A DNA stretch of 36,939 nucleotides from Acetobacter oeni (GCF_011516825.1 NZ_WOTA01000029.1:1-36939), one strand, 5' to 3'; positions 8,707 to 18,134 are shown, numbered from the stretch's first letter. Translations and numbers: made by a program. The notes: generated from the letters alone by a model not told the origin.

Positions 8707-9459
8707 ATGGCGGTTACACCGATTGAGAGCGGGTACCCGACAGCGCGGCATGTCCATGCTGCGCACGGCGATGGGACCGGCGATCGCGGGGCACCTTGCC
8801 GATCCCGCCGTGGTCGAGGTGATGCTCAATCCCGATGGACGGCTGTGGATTGATCGTCTGTCCGAGGGGCTGTTCGACACGGGCGACAGGATTATACCCG
8901 CCGATGCCGAGCGCATCGTGCGTCTGGTTGCCCACCATGTCGGGGCGGCACCTCGACCGGTAAGACCACGCTGGTCAACGCCTTACTGGCTGAGGTTGCG
9001 AAAACCGACGACCGGGTCGTGCTGATCGAGGACACGCGCGAACTGCAATGCGCGGCACCCAACCTCGTGTCCCTGCGCACAAGGGACGACATCGTGACCC
9101 TGTCCGAACTGGTGCGCTCGGCCCTGCGCCTGCGGCCTGATCGTATCCCGATCGGTGAGGTGCGCGGTCCCGAGGCACTGGATCTGCTCAAGGCGTGGGG
9201 CACGGGTCATCCCGGCGGCATCGGCACGCTGCATGCCGGCACCGCCATCGGCACCCTGCATCGCATGGAGCAACTGATCCAGGAGATCGTCATCACCGTG
9301 CCGCGCGCGCTGATCGCCGAGACCATCGACGTGATCGCTGTCCTGTCCGGGCGGGGCACGCAGCGCCGGTTGTCCGAACTCGCCACAGTGGACGGGCTCG
9401 ACCACGCCACAGGCGCCTATCGCATTCCTTCAATCGATACCGATGGAGATTTCCAATGA
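8707..9459 (+). pseudogene. trbB: trbB, frameshifted and internally deleted (T4SS ATPase)
   Basis: TrbB (VirB11-like) is the hexameric ATPase powering the conjugation apparatus. The start MAVTPIESG is followed by a single extra T at about 8734 that moves the frame (the homologous TRQRGMSMLRTAMGPAIAGH continues in the next frame). At 8941-8949 the N-terminal domain (VRLVAHHVG) jumps straight to the Walker A GGTSTGKTT (from 8944), also out of frame. About 75 codons of the family's roughly 320 are missing there. The downstream ATPase part (LIEDTRELQCAAPNLV, RPDRIPIGEVRG, GTGHPGGIGTLHAG) is well preserved. Alternative starts near 8750 avoid the first lesion but not the second. No complete TrbB can be made. 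Confidence 0.85.
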
Positions 9460-9788
9460 ACCTCACGCTGTTCCGCGTGCGTCGGCACGCGCCTGCCATC
9501 TCCACCATGCTGCTGTTGTCCGTGGTGTGGTGTTCCTCGGCCCTGGCGTCCGGGTCGGATATGCCGTGGGAGGAACCGCTCAACCAGATCCTGGAATCCG
9601 TGCAGGGACCGGTGGCGCGCATCGTGTCGGTGATCATCATCACCGTGACCGGCCTGGCCCTGGCCTTTGGCGAAACCTCGGGCGGCTTCCGTCGCCTGAT
9701 CCAGATCGTCTTCGGACTAAGCATCGCTTTTGCAGCGTCGAGCTTCTTCCTGTCGTTCTTTTCCTTCTCGGGCGGAGCACTGATCTGA
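9456..9788 (+). CDS. trbC: TrbC conjugative pilin subunit
   Basis: 110 residues. A signal peptide (hydrophobic STMLLLSVVWCSSALASG) is followed by two membrane helices (IVSVIIITVTGLALAFGE and a C-terminal IVFGLSIAFAASSFFLSF), the form of VirB2/TrbC prepilins. ATGA overlap with the trbB stop (9456-9459) marks translational coupling. The frame is intact. It would form the pilus if the rest of the apparatus worked. Confidence 0.88.
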   Translation: MNLTLFRVRRHAPAISTMLLLSVVWCSSALASGSDMPWEEPLNQILESVQGPVARIVSVIIITVTGLALAFGETSGGFRRLIQIVFGLSIAFAASSFFLSFFSFSGGALI

Positions 9789-10084
9789 TGGCCGCCGGAT
9801 ATGACGACGATACCGTGCCGGGCTTCCATGTCCCGGTCCACCGCTCTCTGACCGATCCGATCCTGCTGGGCGGGGCGCCCCGTACGCTGGCGATCGCCAA
9901 CGGCACGCTGGGGGCTGCGATCTCGCTTGGGCTGCGGCTCTGGCTGGTCGGGGCCGTGTTCTGGGTCATCGGGCACACGCTCGCGGTCTGGGGAGCGAAG
10001 CGTGACCCACTTGTTCGTCGAGGTGGGACGGTGGCATCTCCGTTACCCCGCCTGGCTGCGTGCGTGAGGAGGGCAGGGCCATGA
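9788..10084 (+). CDS. trbD: TrbD, with frameshifted C-terminus
   Basis: TrbD (VirB3-like) is a small inner-membrane T4SS component. The N-terminal part VPVHRSLTDPILLGGAPR and one or two hydrophobic segments (TLGAAISLGLRLWLVGAVFW) match the family. Near 10011 an extra base disturbs the frame: the expected tail DPLFVEVGRWHLRYPAWLRA, ending at a TGA at 10065-10067, lies in the next frame, while the open frame runs on with an unrelated basic tail to 10084. The first 75 or so residues are normal. The start overlaps the trbC stop (TGATG). Function is doubtful. Confidence 0.8.
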   Translation: MAAGYDDDTVPGFHVPVHRSLTDPILLGGAPRTLAIANGTLGAAISLGLRLWLVGAVFWVIGHTLAVWGAKRDPLVRRGGTVASPLPRLAACVRRAGP

Positions 10085-12503
10085 TGTCCCTTGGCGAATA
10101 TCGTAACCGTGCCGCCCTCCTGTCGGATTTCCTGCCCTGGGCCGCTCTGGTTGAGAGAGGTGTCGTCCTGAACAAGGACGGTTCCTTCCAGCGTAAGGCA
10201 AAAATTCGTGGTCCCGATCTGGACAGCGCCACCCCCGCCGAACTGGTGGGTGTCACCGGACGGCTGAACAATGCCTTGCGCCGTCTGGGCTGTGTTCGTG
10301 GAAGCGCAGCGCGTGCCCGCGACAGTATATCCCGAAAGTTATTTCCCCGATGCCGCTTCGCACATGGTCGATCTCGAACGCCGGGAGCAGTTCGAGGATG
10401 AGGGCGCGCATTTCGAGAGCCGGTATTTCTTCACGCTGGTCTGGCTGCCACCGGCGGAATCTTCCGGGCGTGCCGAGCGTTTTCTCTATGAGGGCCGGGA
10501 GCGAGAGGGACCGGACCCGCACGGCATACTCCATGCGTTCGTGGACCGCTCTGACCGGATGCTGGCCCTGCTGGACGGGTTCATGCCCGAGGCGGCATGG
10601 CTCGATGACGGCGAGACACTGACCTATCTGCACAGCACGATCTCCACCCGTAACCAACGCGTCAGGGTGCCGGAAATCCCGATGCATCTTGATGCGTTCC
10701 TGGTGGACCAACCGCTGGCGGGTGGTCTCGAGCCGAAACTCGGTGATGCGTATCTGAAAACCCTGACCATCACGGGGTTCCCGTCCCGCACCTTCCCCGG
10801 GATCCTGGACGACCTGAACCGGCTGGCCATGCCCTATCGCTGGTCCACCCGCGCTATCCTGCTTGACAAGACCGATGCCACAAAGGTTTTGACGAAAATC
10901 CGTCGCCAGTGGTTCGCCAAGCGGAAATCGATCGCGGCCATTGTCCGGGAAGTGATGACCAACGAGGCGTCGGTCCTCGTGGACAACGACGCCGCCAATA
11001 AGGCGGCCGATGCCGATCTCGCGCTTCAGTCGCTGAGCGCGGATCATGTCGGGCAGGCCTATATTACCGCGACCGTGACGGTCTGGGATGGCAGCGCCAG
11101 CCTTGCGGTCGAGAAACTGCGGCTGGTCGAAAAGATCATTCAGGGTCGGGACTTCACCTGCATGGCCGAAAGCCTGAATGCGGTGGAAGCCTGGCTGGGG
11201 TCGTTGCCCGGCCATGTCTATGCCAATGTTCGCCAGCCACCCGTCTCGACGTTGAACTTGGCGCACATGATCCCGCTGTCAGCGGTGTGGGCGGGACCGG
11301 AACGCGATACCCATTTTCACGCCCCGCCGCTGTTCTATGGTAAGACCGCCGGGGCCACGCCGTTCCGGTTTTCCCTCCATGTCGGCGATGTGGGTCATAC
11401 GCTGATCGCAGGACCGACAGGGGCGGGCAAATCTGTGCTGCTGGCTCTGATGGCGCTTCAGTTTCGGCGCTATGCGGGATCGCAGATTTTCGCCTTCGAT
11501 TTTGGCGGGTCCATGCGTGCGGCGACCTTGGGCATGGGTGGCGACTGGCACGATCTTGGGGGCGGACTGACGGACGAAGGCGATGGTCATCCCGCCGTCG
11601 CCCTCCAGCCGCTGGCACGGATTGACGATGTCGACGAACGCAAATGGGCCAGTGAATGGCTGGGGCAGATCCTCGTTGGCGAGGGGGTAACACTGACGCC
11701 GGAGGTGAAGTTTCACCTCTGGTCGGCGCTGAACTCCCTGGCGTCCTCGCCCGGGCATGAACGCACGATCTCAGGTCTGGTAGCACTCCTTCAGTCCAAT
11801 GCCCTGAAGCAGGCACTGGCCTCATACTGCCTTGGTGGTCCCTATGGTCGCCTGCTCGACGCTGATGGTGAGCGGTTGGGTGACGCCGATATGGTGGTAT
11901 TCGAGACCGAAGGGCTGATTGGCTCCGGCGCGGCGTCATCCGTGCTGTCCTATCTGTTCCACCGCATCGAAGGCCGGTTGGGATGGTCGACCGACGCTTC
12001 TGGTCATTGATGAGGGCTGGCTGGTGCTGGATGACGGCGATTTCGCCGGCCAGCTTCGGAAGTGGCTGAAAACCCTGCGCAAAAAGAACGCCAGCGTCAT
12101 CTTCGCCACACAGTCCCTGTCAGACATCGCCAATTCCCGCATTGCGCCTGCCGTGGTGGAAAGCTGCCCGACCCGGATTTTCCTGCCCAACGAGAGGGCG
12201 ATCGAACCGCAGATCATGGCGCTCTATCGGGATTTCGGCCTGAATGACCGGCAGATCGCCATCATCGCGCGCGCGGCCTCGAAGCGGGAATATTACTGCC
12301 AGACCCAGCGGGGAAACCGTTTGTTCGAACTGGGGCTCGGGCCTGTCGCACTCGCCCTGTGCGCCGCATCCGGCAAGGACGACCACAGACTGATTGATGC
12401 GGTTTTGGCGGAACACGGGCGGGACGGTTTTCTCCCCGCCTGGTTCGAGGCGCGTGGCGTCATGTGGGCTGCCGACCTTCTGCGGGAAGGGGGCGTGCCA
12501 TGA
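10081..12503 (+). pseudogene. trbE: trbE, disrupted by two frameshifts (T4SS VirB4-like ATPase)
   Basis: TrbE is the largest T4SS ATPase (about 800 residues). It starts MMSLGEYRNRAALLSDFLPW after a GAGGAGGG ribosome site. At 10285-10290 the frame breaks: RLNNALRRLG in one frame continues as WAVFVEAQRVPATVYPESY in another, consistent with loss of a few bases between CTGGGC repeats. The middle includes the Walker A AGPTGAGKSVLL. At 11980-11982 a GGG where the homologous reading needs GG shifts the frame just before Walker B (LLVIDEGWLVLDDG continues in the next frame). The C-terminal piece (FATQSLSDIANS, EYYCQTQRGNRLFELGLGP) is otherwise normal and ends with ATGA overlap to trbJ. Confidence 0.87.
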
Positions 12504-13237
12504 GATATCGTCTGATTCCTGCCGTTATGGTCATTGCTTTTACGGTTTCATCTTCTCCGCCAGCCCATGCCCAGTGGGCGGTCTATGACGGGGCGAACCA
12601 CGTCCAGAACGTGCTGATCGCGGCCCGGACGCTCCAGCAGATCGACAACCAGATCACGTCACTGGCCAATCAGGCGCAGATGCTGGTCAACCAGGGTCGA
12701 AATCTCGCGAGCCTGCCGCTTTCGACATTGTCGACGCTGCAATCAACGATTTCCCAGACGACAGCACTGCTCGCGCAGGCGCAGAATATTGCCTACAGCG
12801 TGCAGTCCGTTGAACAGCAATACCAGCAGGCGTACACGTCAGTATCCTCCGGGATGTCCGACAGCGCCCTGTTCTCCCAGGCGCAGACACGCTGGCAGAA
12901 TTCCGTCGGAGGGTTTGAAGATGCCCTGAAGCTCCAGGCGCGGGTGGTAGGAAACATCCCGAGCGCCAGTTCGGCCATGACCCAACTGGCGTCGGCCAGC
13001 CAGAGTTCCACAGGTGCCCTGCAGGCGGCGCAGGCCGGAAATCAGCTTCTGGCCCTGCAATCCCGGCAATTGTCCGACATTCAGGCCGAACTCGCCGCCA
13101 ACGGCCGGGCGACCGCCCTGCAACAGGCACGCGACGCGGCAACAGAAGCGGAAAGTGACGCGCAGTATCAGCATTTCTCCCAACATGATGCCTACGTGCC
13201 AGGCGCGGTGTCCATGTTCGGCGGCAGTGGGAACTGA
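12500..13237 (+). CDS. trbJ: TrbJ (VirB5-like) conjugation protein
   Basis: 245 residues. A signal peptide ending PAHAQWAVYD is followed by a Gln/Ala-rich helical region (QQIDNQITSLANQAQMLVNQ) that fits VirB5/TrbJ minor pilus proteins. The ATG at 12500 overlaps the trbE stop. The frame is intact and of normal length. trbL follows after five bases; no trbK is evident. Confidence 0.88.
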   Translation: MRYRLIPAVMVIAFTVSSSPPAHAQWAVYDGANHVQNVLIAARTLQQIDNQITSLANQAQMLVNQGRNLASLPLSTLSTLQSTISQTTALLAQAQNIAYSVQSVEQQYQQAYTSVSSGMSDSALFSQAQTRWQNSVGGFEDALKLQARVVGNIPSASSAMTQLASASQSSTGALQAAQAGNQLLALQSRQLSDIQAELAANGRATALQQARDAATEAESDAQYQHFSQHDAYVPGAVSMFGGSGN

Positions 13238-13242
13238 CGGCA

Positions 13243-14654
13243 ATGGCCACGAACGATGTCGGTGTCATCGACACTTTCCTGAATACTTTCACAACCACGA
13301 TCGACAGTGGCTTCGGCCTTCTGAAAGGAAACGTCATTTCGCTGGCAGGGTCGTTGTCCGTGCTGGACATCGCCCTTGCCGGACTGTTCTGGGCGTGGGT
13401 TGCGGATGAGGACATCATCCAGCGGCTGGTGAAGAAGACGCTCTATATCGGGTTCTTTGCCTTCGTGATCAATGATTTTAACCATCTGTCGAAGGTGATG
13501 TTCGACAGTTTTGCCCAGCTTGGTCTGAGGGCAGGGGGCGGAACGCTGGCTCTTGCGGATTTTCTCCGTCCTGGCCGACTGGCGTCAACCGGTTTCGATG
13601 CCGCCCAGCCGCTTCTGGACTCTGTCCACAACCTGCTGGGTCCAGTCGCCTTCTTTACGAATTTCATCCAGATCTTCGTGCTCTGCCTGTCATGGCTGAT
13701 CGTGCTGGCGGCGTTTTTCATCCTCGCGGTGCAGCTTTTCGTGGCCCTGATCGAGTTCAAGCTGACCAGCCTCGCCGGTTTTTCGTGCTGATCCCGTTCG
13801 CGCTGTTTAATCGCACGGCCTTTCTGGCCGAGAAGGTGCTGGGCAATGTGGTGTCATCGGGCGTGAAGGTGATGGTGCTGGCGGTGATCTCCGCCATCGC
13901 GTCCGTCCTGTTCAGGCAGTTCAACACCTCCTACGGTGATGCCGTGCCGACCATCGGTCAGGCGGTCTCTGTCGTGCTGGCCTCGTTGGCGATCGTTGGT
14001 CTGTCCATTTTTGGCGGCAGCATCGCCAACGGACTGATCTCCGGCGCGCCCCAGCTTGGAGCGGGTACTGCTGTCGGGACCGGCATGGCCGTGGGCGCGA
14101 TGGGCGCTGCTGCTGTTGCCGGTGTCGGGGCTGTCGCATCCGGTGGCGCCGCAGCCCTCGGCGCCACGGCTTCTGCCGCGCGGGGCAGGGCCGCGATCGC
14201 CGGGGCAGCCACGTCCGCTTATTCGGCCGGAGCCGCAGGCGCGTCTGGCGGCGCGGGCAGCATGGCCGCCGGGATCGGCGGCATGGGCCGGGCCGTCGGT
14301 GGGAACGTCGCGAACGCCGTCAAAGGGGCGGCCTCGCGGGCAGGCTCCTCCCTCAGGGAAAGCTACGCCGCCGGTGGACGCTGGGCCGAACGCGGGATGG
14401 GCGGTGGCAAGGAAGGCGATGAAACCGATGGCAGCGGGCCGTCTCCATCGGGAGGCATCCCTACCGGTTCTGGTTCGTCTGGTCCCGATGGTGGTGGCAG
14501 TCCCGGTCCGACATCTGACGGCGCACCGCCGCGCTGGGCGCAGAAAATGAAGCGCCGCAATGCCGCGACCCATGCCGCCGAGGCCGCCCATGTCATCCGC
14601 TCCGCCGATGGCGGTGGCGGAAGTTCCAGCATTGATCTCTCGGAGAAAGAATGA
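13243..14654 (+). pseudogene. trbL: trbL, frameshifted (VirB6-like membrane protein)
   Basis: TrbL is the polytopic inner-membrane channel component. Residues 1-180 carry hydrophobic helices (VLDIALAGLFWAW, FVLCLSWLIVLAAFFILAVQ). After LTSLAGF the frame stops at 13791; the homologous continuation VLIPFALFNRTAFLAEKVLGN lies in another frame. The shift is in the T5 run at 13779-13783. The second piece has further helices and a long Gly/Ala/Ser-rich tail, as in other TrbL proteins. It ends with ATGA overlap to trbF. Confidence 0.85.
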
Positions 14655-15338
14655 TGTTCCGTCGTTCCACCTCAAGTTACGGGATCACGCCCGAACCGGT
14701 CACGCCCTATCAGAAGGCAGCGCAGGCGTGGGATGACCGGATCGGCTCTGCCCGCGTCCAGGCTCGTAACTGGAGGCTAATGGCGTTCGGGTCCCTCTTC
14801 CTGTCCGCCGGCCTTGGCGCCGGTCTGGTCTGGCAGTCCGCACGCGGCACCATCACGCCGTGGGTCGTGCAGGTGGACCGTCTGGGCGAGGCGCAGGTCG
14901 TGGCGCCTGCGACAGCCTCCTATGTGCCGACCGACCCGCAGATTGCCTGGTATCTGGCCCGGTTCATCGAGGATGTCCGCGGGCTATCCTCCGATCCCGT
15001 GGTGGTGCGACAGAACTGGCTGCGCGCCTACGCTTTCACCACCACGTCCGGGTGCCCAGGCGCTCAACGATTATGCCCGCCAAAACGATCCCTTTGCCCG
15101 TATCGGGCATGAGCAGGTCGAACTGGACGTGTCGTCCGTCATCCGGGCGTCGCCCGCGAGTTTCCGGATTGCCTGGGTCGAGCGCCATTACCGCGACGGG
15201 GCCTTTGTCGGCACCGAGCGCTGGACTGCCATTGTTTCGGTCAGGCTCAGCCTACCCCGCGACGCTGACCATCTCCGTAAAAATCCCTTGGCTGTTTTTG
15301 TCTCCGCCATCAACTGGTCGAAGGAACTGGGCCAATGA
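14651..15338 (+). pseudogene. trbF: trbF, frameshifted (VirB8-like)
   Basis: TrbF is the bitopic VirB8-like scaffold of the T4SS. The front (TPYQKAAQAWDDRIGSARVQ, one membrane helix, ITPWVVQVDRLGEA) is normal. At 15044-15053 the frame changes: AYAFTTTSG runs to a stop at 15112, while the homologous GAQALNDYARQNDPFARIGH continues in the next frame through RKNPLAVFVSAINWSKELGQ. One extra or two missing bases explain it. The gene is coupled by overlaps to trbL and trbG. Confidence 0.85.
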
Positions 15339-16012
15339 TCCGTGGCACTCTTCGTACTCTCCCGCTGCTGGTCCTGCCCCTGGCCGGATGCGCGCAGCAC
15401 TACCATCCGCCGGTCATCCGCTATGATGGCGCTGTTCAGGCGACACGTCTGCCGGACCCACCGAAACCGGTGCAGGTCGTGGAGGTGCCGCAGCCACTCC
15501 CGTTGCCGGGGCAGCTCAAGCCGCTTCCGTCAGCGCGGCGCGTCCACCCTGCGCCCGAGAGGCGGCCGATCCCACCGTTCGGGTAACCCAGGCCAATCTT
15601 GCCGCCCGCATCCAGCCGACGCGGGCTGGCTACGTGAACGCGGTGCAGGTTTATCCCTATAGTCCCGGCGCGCTCTATCAGGTTTATGCCGCTCCCGGCG
15701 AGATCACCGACATCATGCTCCAGCAGGGCGAAAAGCTGGTTGGCACCGGGCCGGTTGCCGCTGGGGATACGGTGCGGTGGATCATCGGCGATACCGAGAG
15801 CGGGGCAGGGGCGACAAAACGCATCCATATTCTGGTCAAGCCGACCCGGCCGGACCTGACCGCCAACCTGATCGTCAACACCGACCGACGGACCTATCTG
15901 GCGGAACTGCGCTCGACCCCGGCAACCTATATGGCATCGGTGTCGTGGGATTATCCAGAGGATGACCTGATCGCCCTGAACCGGCAGAACGATGCGGCTG
16001 ATGACGCCACCC
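15335..16012 (+). pseudogene. trbG: trbG, frameshifted and 3'-truncated (VirB9-like)
   Basis: TrbG is the outer-membrane-side core protein. A lipoprotein-like signal (LLVLPLAGCAQHY) is followed by a proline-rich linker. At 15557-15561 (GAGAG) a two-base duplication-like change shifts the frame; the homologous AADPTVRVTQANLAARIQ continues in the next. The middle part (YSPGALYQVYAAPGEITDI, WIIGDTESGAGATKRIH) is typical VirB9. After the stretch ending DDAT, near 16012, similarity stops and the conserved C-terminal domain (about 90 residues) is absent; the open frame runs to 16350 with unrelated residues. trbI, normally next, is also missing. Confidence 0.82.
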
Positions 16013-16226
16013 GCGCCCTGGTGCGGAGAACGCTGGCGCGAGGACGACGGGAACTGGCGGGCGGGCGGACACCGACATCTGCGTCATGCCGCCTGACAGG
16101 GTGCCATCACGCCGATAACGCGCGAGTCTTCTTCCTTGTCCGCCAGACGCATAAATCCTGCGATTCCAGCGCCCATTTTCCGATCGGATGCACGGCGGTG
16201 CCGGAGCGGGTGGGCGGCGGTGAATG
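16013..16226. other. Unassigned junk-like junction segment after trbG
   Basis: About 210 bases between the end of trbG similarity and the hairpin at 16227. None of the short open frames on either strand resembles trbG, trbI or another transfer protein that I know. It is probably the scar of the deletion that removed the trbG end, trbI and whatever followed. Nothing else is visible. Confidence 0.4.
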
Positions 16227-16595
16227 GGGGATGGACGTTTTCGCACCCCCACGAAAACGTCCATCCCCGAGAGTGCCATCTCCCGGTCAGCCTTTCCGTG
16301 TCGCGTCGTCCCTGCCGGACGGTTCGCCCGCGAGAGGAAAACCACCATAATCCGTCTGCCTGATTTCATACCGCCGCGCCTGTTGCGTACGTCCGAGGCA
16401 GCGCATTTCCTCAGTGTTTCCGACCGGGCGCTGGAGAAGCACCGGACGCGGGGAACCGGGCCTGTCTATCACAAGATCGGTGGTCGCGTGGTCTATGCCG
16501 TCGCCGACCTGATGGCGTGGCTTGAATCGGCCGCACGCCGTTCCAGCCGTCCGCAGGGCATTATGCCGCCCGCCAGGCCCGGAGAGGAGCGATGA
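16224..16595 (+). CDS. AlpA/excisionase-like HTH protein (start uncertain)
   Basis: The clear domain is LRTSEAAHFLSVSDRALEKH followed by RTRGTGPVYHKIGGRVVYAV and a LMAWLESAARRS tail, a MerR-like winged HTH (HTH_17) found in many conjugative elements. The only ATG in frame is at 16224, before the hairpin, which would add an unlikely N-terminus. A strong GAGAGGAAA lies at 16332-16340, and at the right distance (16347) stands ATA, so the original start may be a lost ATG. A TTG at 16383 is the other option. It overlaps the next gene by ATGA (16592-16595). Confidence 0.65.
   Translation: MGDGRFRTPTKTSIPESAISRSAFPCRVVPAGRFARERKTTIIRLPDFIPPRLLRTSEAAHFLSVSDRALEKHRTRGTGPVYHKIGGRVVYAVADLMAWLESAARRSSRPQGIMPPARPGEER
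16227..16268. repeat. Perfect 17-bp inverted repeat (hairpin)
   Basis: The arms GGGGATGGACGTTTTCG (16227-16243) and CGAAAACGTCCATCCCC (16252-16268) are exact complements around an 8-base loop (CACCCCCA). No T run follows on either strand, so a classical intrinsic terminator is unlikely. It lies about 80 bases before the HTH gene and after the trbG scar. Operator, mRNA hairpin or recombination-related palindrome are all possible. Confidence 0.85.
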
Positions 16596-17059
16596 CCGCC
16601 CCGCGTGCCCAGCTCGAACTGACTTGGATCGAGAAGCGTGTTGAGCAATGGCTGCGCTTTGGCCATCCTGTCGAAGACCGCATCCTGGACCGGCGGCGCA
16701 GGCTGATGAGTTTCACGCCGGGCAGTGTGTTTGGCTTTGTCCGCTGGATGGCCAACGACTATGGCACGGTCGTTTCCTGCGTCGACGTGGTGCGCGTCGT
16801 TGGTCCTGACGAACCCTGCCAGACCATCCCGTTCGTGCGGCCCGGAGCGGAAAGCCTGCTGCATATCGGCGGTTGGCCGAAGGTTAAACGTGTTCTGGAG
16901 ACGATCGATGCGGTCGAGGCGATGACCCTCGACCCGGCGGCGATTTCTCTGGATTACTGGCGACAGGTCGGCGCGCGCATTTCCGCCGGGCAGCCGATCT
17001 CGCCCTACACGCGAGAGCGCCATCTGGCATGGCTGATGCGTCGGAAGCTGGTTCCATGA
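16592..17059 (+). CDS. DUF2840 domain protein
   Basis: 155 residues with the DUF2840 pattern: an N-terminal LTWIEKRVEQWLRFG, DRRRRLMSFTPGSVFGFVRW, and a middle with SCVDVVRVV and TIPFVRPGAESLLHIGGW. The family is of unknown function and is found almost only beside a TraF-like signal peptidase in alphaproteobacterial mobile elements. ATGA overlaps on both sides place it between the HTH gene and traF. The frame is intact and GGAGAGGAG precedes the start. Confidence 0.82.
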   Translation: MTAPRAQLELTWIEKRVEQWLRFGHPVEDRILDRRRRLMSFTPGSVFGFVRWMANDYGTVVSCVDVVRVVGPDEPCQTIPFVRPGAESLLHIGGWPKVKRVLETIDAVEAMTLDPAAISLDYWRQVGARISAGQPISPYTRERHLAWLMRRKLVP

Positions 17060-17340
17060 GGCGGCGTTCCGTGCTGGCCGTGACGGTCGCCGGGATCGCG
17101 ATCGTCACCACGTCCGCCTGCATTCATGTCGCGCCGCGACTGCTCTGGAATAAGACCGCCAGTGTTCCGGTCGGGCTGTATTGGCTGCGGCCCGGCGGCG
17201 CGCTGCATGTCGGGGATATTACTGCGATCCGTCTCCCGGACAGGCTGGTGTTGTTGCTGTCATCTCGGGGCTATCTGCCGTTTGGTGTCCCGCTTCTGAA
17301 GGCTTTGTTGCAAAGTTGGAACGGGGTTAAAAAATGGTAG
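17056..17340 (+). pseudogene. traF: traF-like S26 signal peptidase, truncated by IS
   Basis: TraF is an S26-type peptidase that matures the conjugative pilin. The N-terminal membrane helix (SVLAVTVAGIAIVTTSACI) and the conserved ASVPVGLYWLRP-type stretch (here NKTASVPVGLYWL), with the catalytic-serine-region motif S-x-P-x-G-L-Y, and GYLPFGVPLLK are present. At 17301 the IS6-family end begins, and the frame runs 40 bases into it. About half the protein, including the catalytic lysine region partner motifs, is missing. Confidence 0.82.
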
Positions 17341-18134
17341 TTTTTGAGGTTTTTCAGAAGGTGCAGATGCCGAACTGTCATTCGATCAGACGCACTTCTC
17401 CCATGATGCCTTCCTGATATTGCTAGGCTCTGGCCTGCCCTTTTTTAAGGCTCTCATGACCTCAAAGCCTCTGAGGGTGGCATAGGCTGTTTTGAGAATT
17501 TTGAACCCGCGCACGGGCTTGATCAACTGCTTGAGCTTGCCGTGGTCGGCCTCGATCACATTGTTCAGATATTTGACCTGACGATGTTTCAGATTTCTGG
17601 AGAGTTTGCCTTCTTTCTGAAGTTCCGCAATGGCGATCCCGCAGGTCGGAGCCTTGTCGGTATTGATCGTCTCAGGCTTCTCCCAGTCTTTCAGGCCGTT
17701 CACGGCCTTGCCCGGGAAGCGTTTGGCCGCCCTGGTATTTCGGGTTGGAGAGAGGTAGAAATCGATCGTATCACCGTCCTTGTCGACCGCTCGGTACAGA
17801 TACGTCCATTTCCCCTTGACCCTGATATAGGTCTCATCGCCCCGCCAGCTCCACGTGAAAGATGGTCGCTTCCAGTACCAGCGCAGGCGCTTTTCTATCT
17901 CAGGCGCATAGCGCTGAATCCAGCGGTAAATCGTCGGGTGATCAACGCTGACGCCGCGTTCACAGAGCATCGTTTCAAAGTCGCGATAGCTGATCCCATA
18001 CCGGCAGTACCATCGGACGGCCCGGAGGATCACAGCCCCACCAAAATGACGCCCTTTGAAATCGTTCATGCCCACAGCCTCACGCCAAAACCGTCAGCGG
18101 TGTCCGTCAGGCAGGCCAAATTTGCAACAGAGCC
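17301..18134 (-). mobile_element. IS6-family insertion sequence (834 bp)
   Basis: Terminal inverted repeats: left GGCTTTGTTGCAAAGTTGG and right (complement) GGCTCTGTTGCAAATTTGG, matching at 17 of 19 bases and close to the IS6/IS26 end type (GGCnnTGTTGCAAA). The size and single transposase fit the family. The 8 bases flanking the left end (CTTCTGAA) and right end (CTTCATCT) differ, so there is no target duplication. The left flank is traF; the right flank leads into the heme operon. Confidence 0.88.
17386..18069 (-). CDS. IS6-family transposase
   Basis: About 227 residues with an N-terminal HTH (ISYRDFETMLCERGVSVD, TIYRWIQRYAPE) and a DDE core: Asp in WRGDETYIRVKGKWTYLYRA, Asp in TINTDKAPTCG and Glu in NNVIEADHGKLKQ (about positions 78, 138, 173). 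The frame is intact. The start is taken at MNDFKGRHF rather than the upstream in-frame ATG. It catalyses cointegrate-type transposition. Confidence 0.93.
   Translation of the reverse strand: MNDFKGRHFGGAVILRAVRWYCRYGISYRDFETMLCERGVSVDHPTIYRWIQRYAPEIEKRLRWYWKRPSFTWSWRGDETYIRVKGKWTYLYRAVDKDGDTIDFYLSPTRNTRAAKRFPGKAVNGLKDWEKPETINTDKAPTCGIAIAELQKEGKLSRNLKHRQVKYLNNVIEADHGKLKQLIKPVRGFKILKTAYATLRGFEVMRALKKGRPEPSNIRKASWEKCV

Noticed and set aside
13243..15338. Programmed ribosomal frameshifting as an explanation for trbL/trbF
   Set aside because: Shift sites differ in sequence and direction, some need deletions, and intact homologues of these genes are single-frame, so ordinary mutation is simpler.
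16227..16268. Intrinsic terminator at the 17-bp hairpin
   Set aside because: No T run follows the stem on either strand.
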